From NCBI RefSeq assembly GCF_019880405.1, contig NZ_CP082269.1, positions 1,674,001 through 1,738,000 on the forward strand: 64,000 bases of DNA, read 5' to 3'. The notes below the pieces were generated by a model. The model was not told the DNA's origin. It saw nothing but the letters and a program-made list of their open reading frames with translations, and did not search any database. The translations under genes were made by a program, and so were the position numbers. This document shows, piece after piece, positions 62,952 to 64,000 of the stretch. The DNA is from Enterobacter sp. C2 (lineage in GTDB: Bacteria > Pseudomonadota > Gammaproteobacteria > Enterobacterales > Enterobacteriaceae). The stretch's first letter is position 1. Each line of letters begins with the position of its first letter.

Positions 62952-63191
62952 GTGGCTAAATATTCAGATATCGGTACCGCGTTTACACGGGCAGTTAAAA
63001 CAGATCCAAAGCGCGGGCTGATTGTTACAACGAACGATTTTGTACGAGAGCTGGAAAAGCTCAATCATCACTGGTCTCTGGCACAGGCTAACGCCTGGAT
63101 AGAACGATATCAGGGATTTTTTCGGGACTACACGCCACATCATGGCGATGACCGCAGCTATTTTATGAAGAACATGGGGAGAATCCTCTAA
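62952..63191 (+). CDS. SOS-controlled phage protein, 79 residues
   Basis: GTG start at 62952 after an AAGGAGG ribosome site. MAKYSDIGTAFTRAVKTDPK, RGLIVTTNDFVRELEKLNHH and WSLAQANAWIERYQGFFRDYTPHHGDDRSY: a small alpha-helical protein with a conserved-looking middle. I recall relatives paired with UmuD-like genes in N15-type and Klebsiella prophages, without known function. First gene after the LexA box; its stop overlaps the next ATG (TAATG). The longer frame from 62904 would run through the LexA box and is rejected. Confidence 0.75.
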   Translation: MAKYSDIGTAFTRAVKTDPKRGLIVTTNDFVRELEKLNHHWSLAQANAWIERYQGFFRDYTPHHGDDRSYFMKNMGRIL

Positions 63192-63514
63192 TGGGCTTTC
63201 CATCTCCGGCGCAGGACTACGTACAGCAACCGTTATGCCTCAACCAGCTTTTTAATATAAACGGCAATACTCTGCTGATAGAAACGTCGAGCGGCTGGGC
63301 CGTGATCGATAAGTCGAAGCGGCCAGCTCCCGGCATTGTGCTGCTGGTTAACGTTGACGGCTACAACCAGTTCGCCCGCTGGATGGGCGATGCGCTGATA
63401 ACGGAAGAAGGCGAAGCGATAGAGGGTGAAGCACTGGACGGCGTTACCGTTATCGGGCCGGTTATCGCGCTGATAAATGCGGTAGGAAGGGATGACGACT
63501 GCCCGGTGCTGTAA
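63191..63514 (+). CDS. UmuD'-like protein lacking the catalytic dyad
   Basis: 107 residues. The start MGFPSPAQDYVQQPLCLNQL resembles E. coli UmuD right after its self-cleavage site (Gly25 onward, GFPSPAADYVEQRIDLNQLL), so the gene begins where processed UmuD' begins. The rest (GNTLLIETSSGWAVIDKSKR, PGIVLLVNVDGYNQFARWMGDALI, GVTVIGPVIALINAV) fits the S24 barrel, but the GDSM serine segment is deleted and the Lys position reads NQFARW. It should be proteolytically inert. Being SOS-induced, it might interact with UmuC, RecA or host UmuD (inference). Confidence 0.72.
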   Translation: MGFPSPAQDYVQQPLCLNQLFNINGNTLLIETSSGWAVIDKSKRPAPGIVLLVNVDGYNQFARWMGDALITEEGEAIEGEALDGVTVIGPVIALINAVGRDDDCPVL

Positions 63515-63576
63515 GGTAATTTGACGGGGGTTTTACCCCCATTTTACCCCAACAGTACCCCAGCCGAATTTAAGGC

Positions 63577-63605
63577 ATAAAAAAACCAGCCGTAAGAGGC
63601 TGGTT
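63577..63605 (-). terminator. Terminator after the tRNA-Pro fragment (minus strand)
   Basis: Reading the minus strand, AACCAGCC-TCTTAC-GGCTGGTT followed by a T-run (A-run 63578-63585 on the plus strand). It is 15 bases beyond the tRNA CCA end, as a native tRNA terminator would be. It can also stop the plus-strand SOS operon only weakly, as TTCTTCTGG follows there. Confidence 0.8.
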
Positions 63606-63619
63606 CTTCTGGGATTATT

Positions 63620-63664
63620 TGGTCGGCACGAGAGGATTTGAACCTCCGACCCCCGACACCCCAT
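63620..63664 (-). tRNA. 3' half of tRNA-Pro (GGG), fragment
   Basis: 45 bases on the minus strand, from the first base of the anticodon loop (ATGGGGT, anticodon GGG) through variable loop, T arm (GGAGG-TTCAAAT-CCTCT), acceptor CGTGCCG, discriminator A and CCA. Identical, as far as I recall, to the 3' part of E. coli proL. The 5' half is absent to the right, where unrelated coding sequence lies. It is an attachment-site remnant, not a functional tRNA; the break is in the anticodon loop, a usual crossover place for tRNA-targeting integrases. Confidence 0.85.
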
Positions 63665-63676
63665 ATCTGCGATAAG

Positions 63677-64000
63677 TTATGCCTGCACGAATGCTTCAGA
63701 TTCAGTGAGTGAAGTCTGATAGCGTTTTACTGCCTCAGCAAAGGCTTGCGCGGCATCCGCATTTGATACCATATATTCTTCAGTAACCCCAGTTTGAGAA
63801 TTGAAAGTAATACCTCCATAAACGCAAATAGGGATTTGATAATTGTCTTTAAATCGACGGTCTGGCGAGCCATTTTTATTTGTTTTCGCCCAAGTATGCC
63901 CATCTATGAGTGAATCACTGGGAACACCCTCTTCCTCATGAAACCTTCGATATTCTGAGCTAATTTTTAATTCGCGTAGATCTATCAGAGCGAATGCCCC
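63677..64000 (-). CDS. C-terminal part of an unknown protein (cut by window edge)
   Basis: The minus-strand frame is open from the window end to a TAA at 63679-63677, giving 107 residues. Clear features are IDGHTWAKTNKNGSPDRRFK, then DNYQIPICVYGGITFNSQTG, ending MVSNADAAQAFAEAVKRYQTS...EAFVQA. The GSPDRRFKxNxQIP and YG.I.F.S.TG stretches look like a real domain end, but I cannot name it. It ends 12 bases from the tRNA-Pro fragment, so it likely belongs to the neighbouring integrated element. Confidence 0.7.
   Translation of the reverse strand, partial: GAFALIDLRELKISSEYRRFHEEEGVPSDSLIDGHTWAKTNKNGSPDRRFKDNYQIPICVYGGITFNSQTGVTEEYMVSNADAAQAFAEAVKRYQTSLTESEAFVQA

Larger units (their letters stand above)
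25161..63570. mobile_element. Lambdoid prophage with HK97-type head and siphovirus tail
   Basis: A complete functional order is present: int, xis, left-arm genes, pL, S24 repressor, operators, Cro, replication, Q, late promoter, lysis, packaging, head, tail and tail spike. Most structural genes are intact, so the element could be inducible, with the frameshifted dam gene and uncertain attachment sites as reservations. Ends are approximate: the left end is taken where the BIME breaks off and the right end before the tRNA-Pro fragment. I could not find a shared core between the two ends. Confidence 0.85.

Overview
The window is a piece of an enterobacterial chromosome (Enterobacteriaceae, Enterobacter/Lelliottia/Kosakonia-like rather than Escherichia) carrying a lambdoid prophage with an HK97-type head. 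The host assignment rests on near-identity of many proteins to E. coli ones (phoPQ, purB, hflD, mnmA, nudJ, rluE, icd, nimT, yeaL, dgcP) combined with a gene order that E. coli lacks: the yoaI/yeaL/nimT/dgcP/yoaJ group lies directly beyond icd. Genus cannot be fixed from sequence alone.

Region 1 (1-9.96 kb) is conserved core: the 3' end of pepT, then roxA, phoQ-phoP with a recognisable PhoP box, purB, hflD, mnmA, nudJ and rluE on the minus strand, and icd on the plus strand ending at a strong terminator. Region 2 (9.97-13.95 kb) is accessory: a membrane protein, an LprI-like secreted protein, a CtaG/DUF2243 membrane pair, a histidine phosphatase, a ParD/ParE-type toxin-antitoxin operon with a palindromic operator, and a 30-residue membrane peptide. 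Region 3 (14.1-25.1 kb) holds a LysE exporter, two c-di-GMP enzymes flanking the peptide gene yoaJ, a TudS-like protein, a CTP-synthase-like amidotransferase, the exporter nimT, a four-gene amino-acid ABC importer, yeaL and the small protein gene yoaI, then a BIME whose second REP unit looks cut off.

Region 4 (about 25.2-63.5 kb) is the prophage. The left arm (minus strand) has int, xis, an exonuclease, ASCH-like and Ead-like proteins, and a yfdR-yfdQ-yfdP-like operon, reached through an 800-nt structured leader from a clear pL. The immunity region has an S24 repressor, Cro, and five copies of a GTACC/GGTAC operator. The right arm has a YmfL-like regulator, a replication initiator gene containing 23-bp iterons (predicted origin), a frameshifted Dam methylase, a LexA-HTH protein, RusA, a KilAC-type protein, a DUF968 nuclease, and antiterminator Q followed by pR' and tR'. 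Late genes run lysis (two holins, GH19 endolysin, nested Rz/Rz1), a terminator-bounded accessory cassette, HNH nuclease, terminase, HK97-type head and tail genes (including the GGGAAAG frameshift site), tape measure, TipJ-like protein, and an SGNH-esterase tail spike. The last two genes are under a consensus LexA box.

The most notable findings are an Acb2/Tad1-like protein (predicted anti-CBASS cyclic-nucleotide sponge) in the accessory cassette; an SOS-controlled pair whose second protein imitates processed UmuD' but lacks the catalytic dyad; the long structured leader left of pL; and a 45-nt 3' half of tRNA-Pro(GGG) at the right edge whose orientation points to a different integrated element lying beyond the window.
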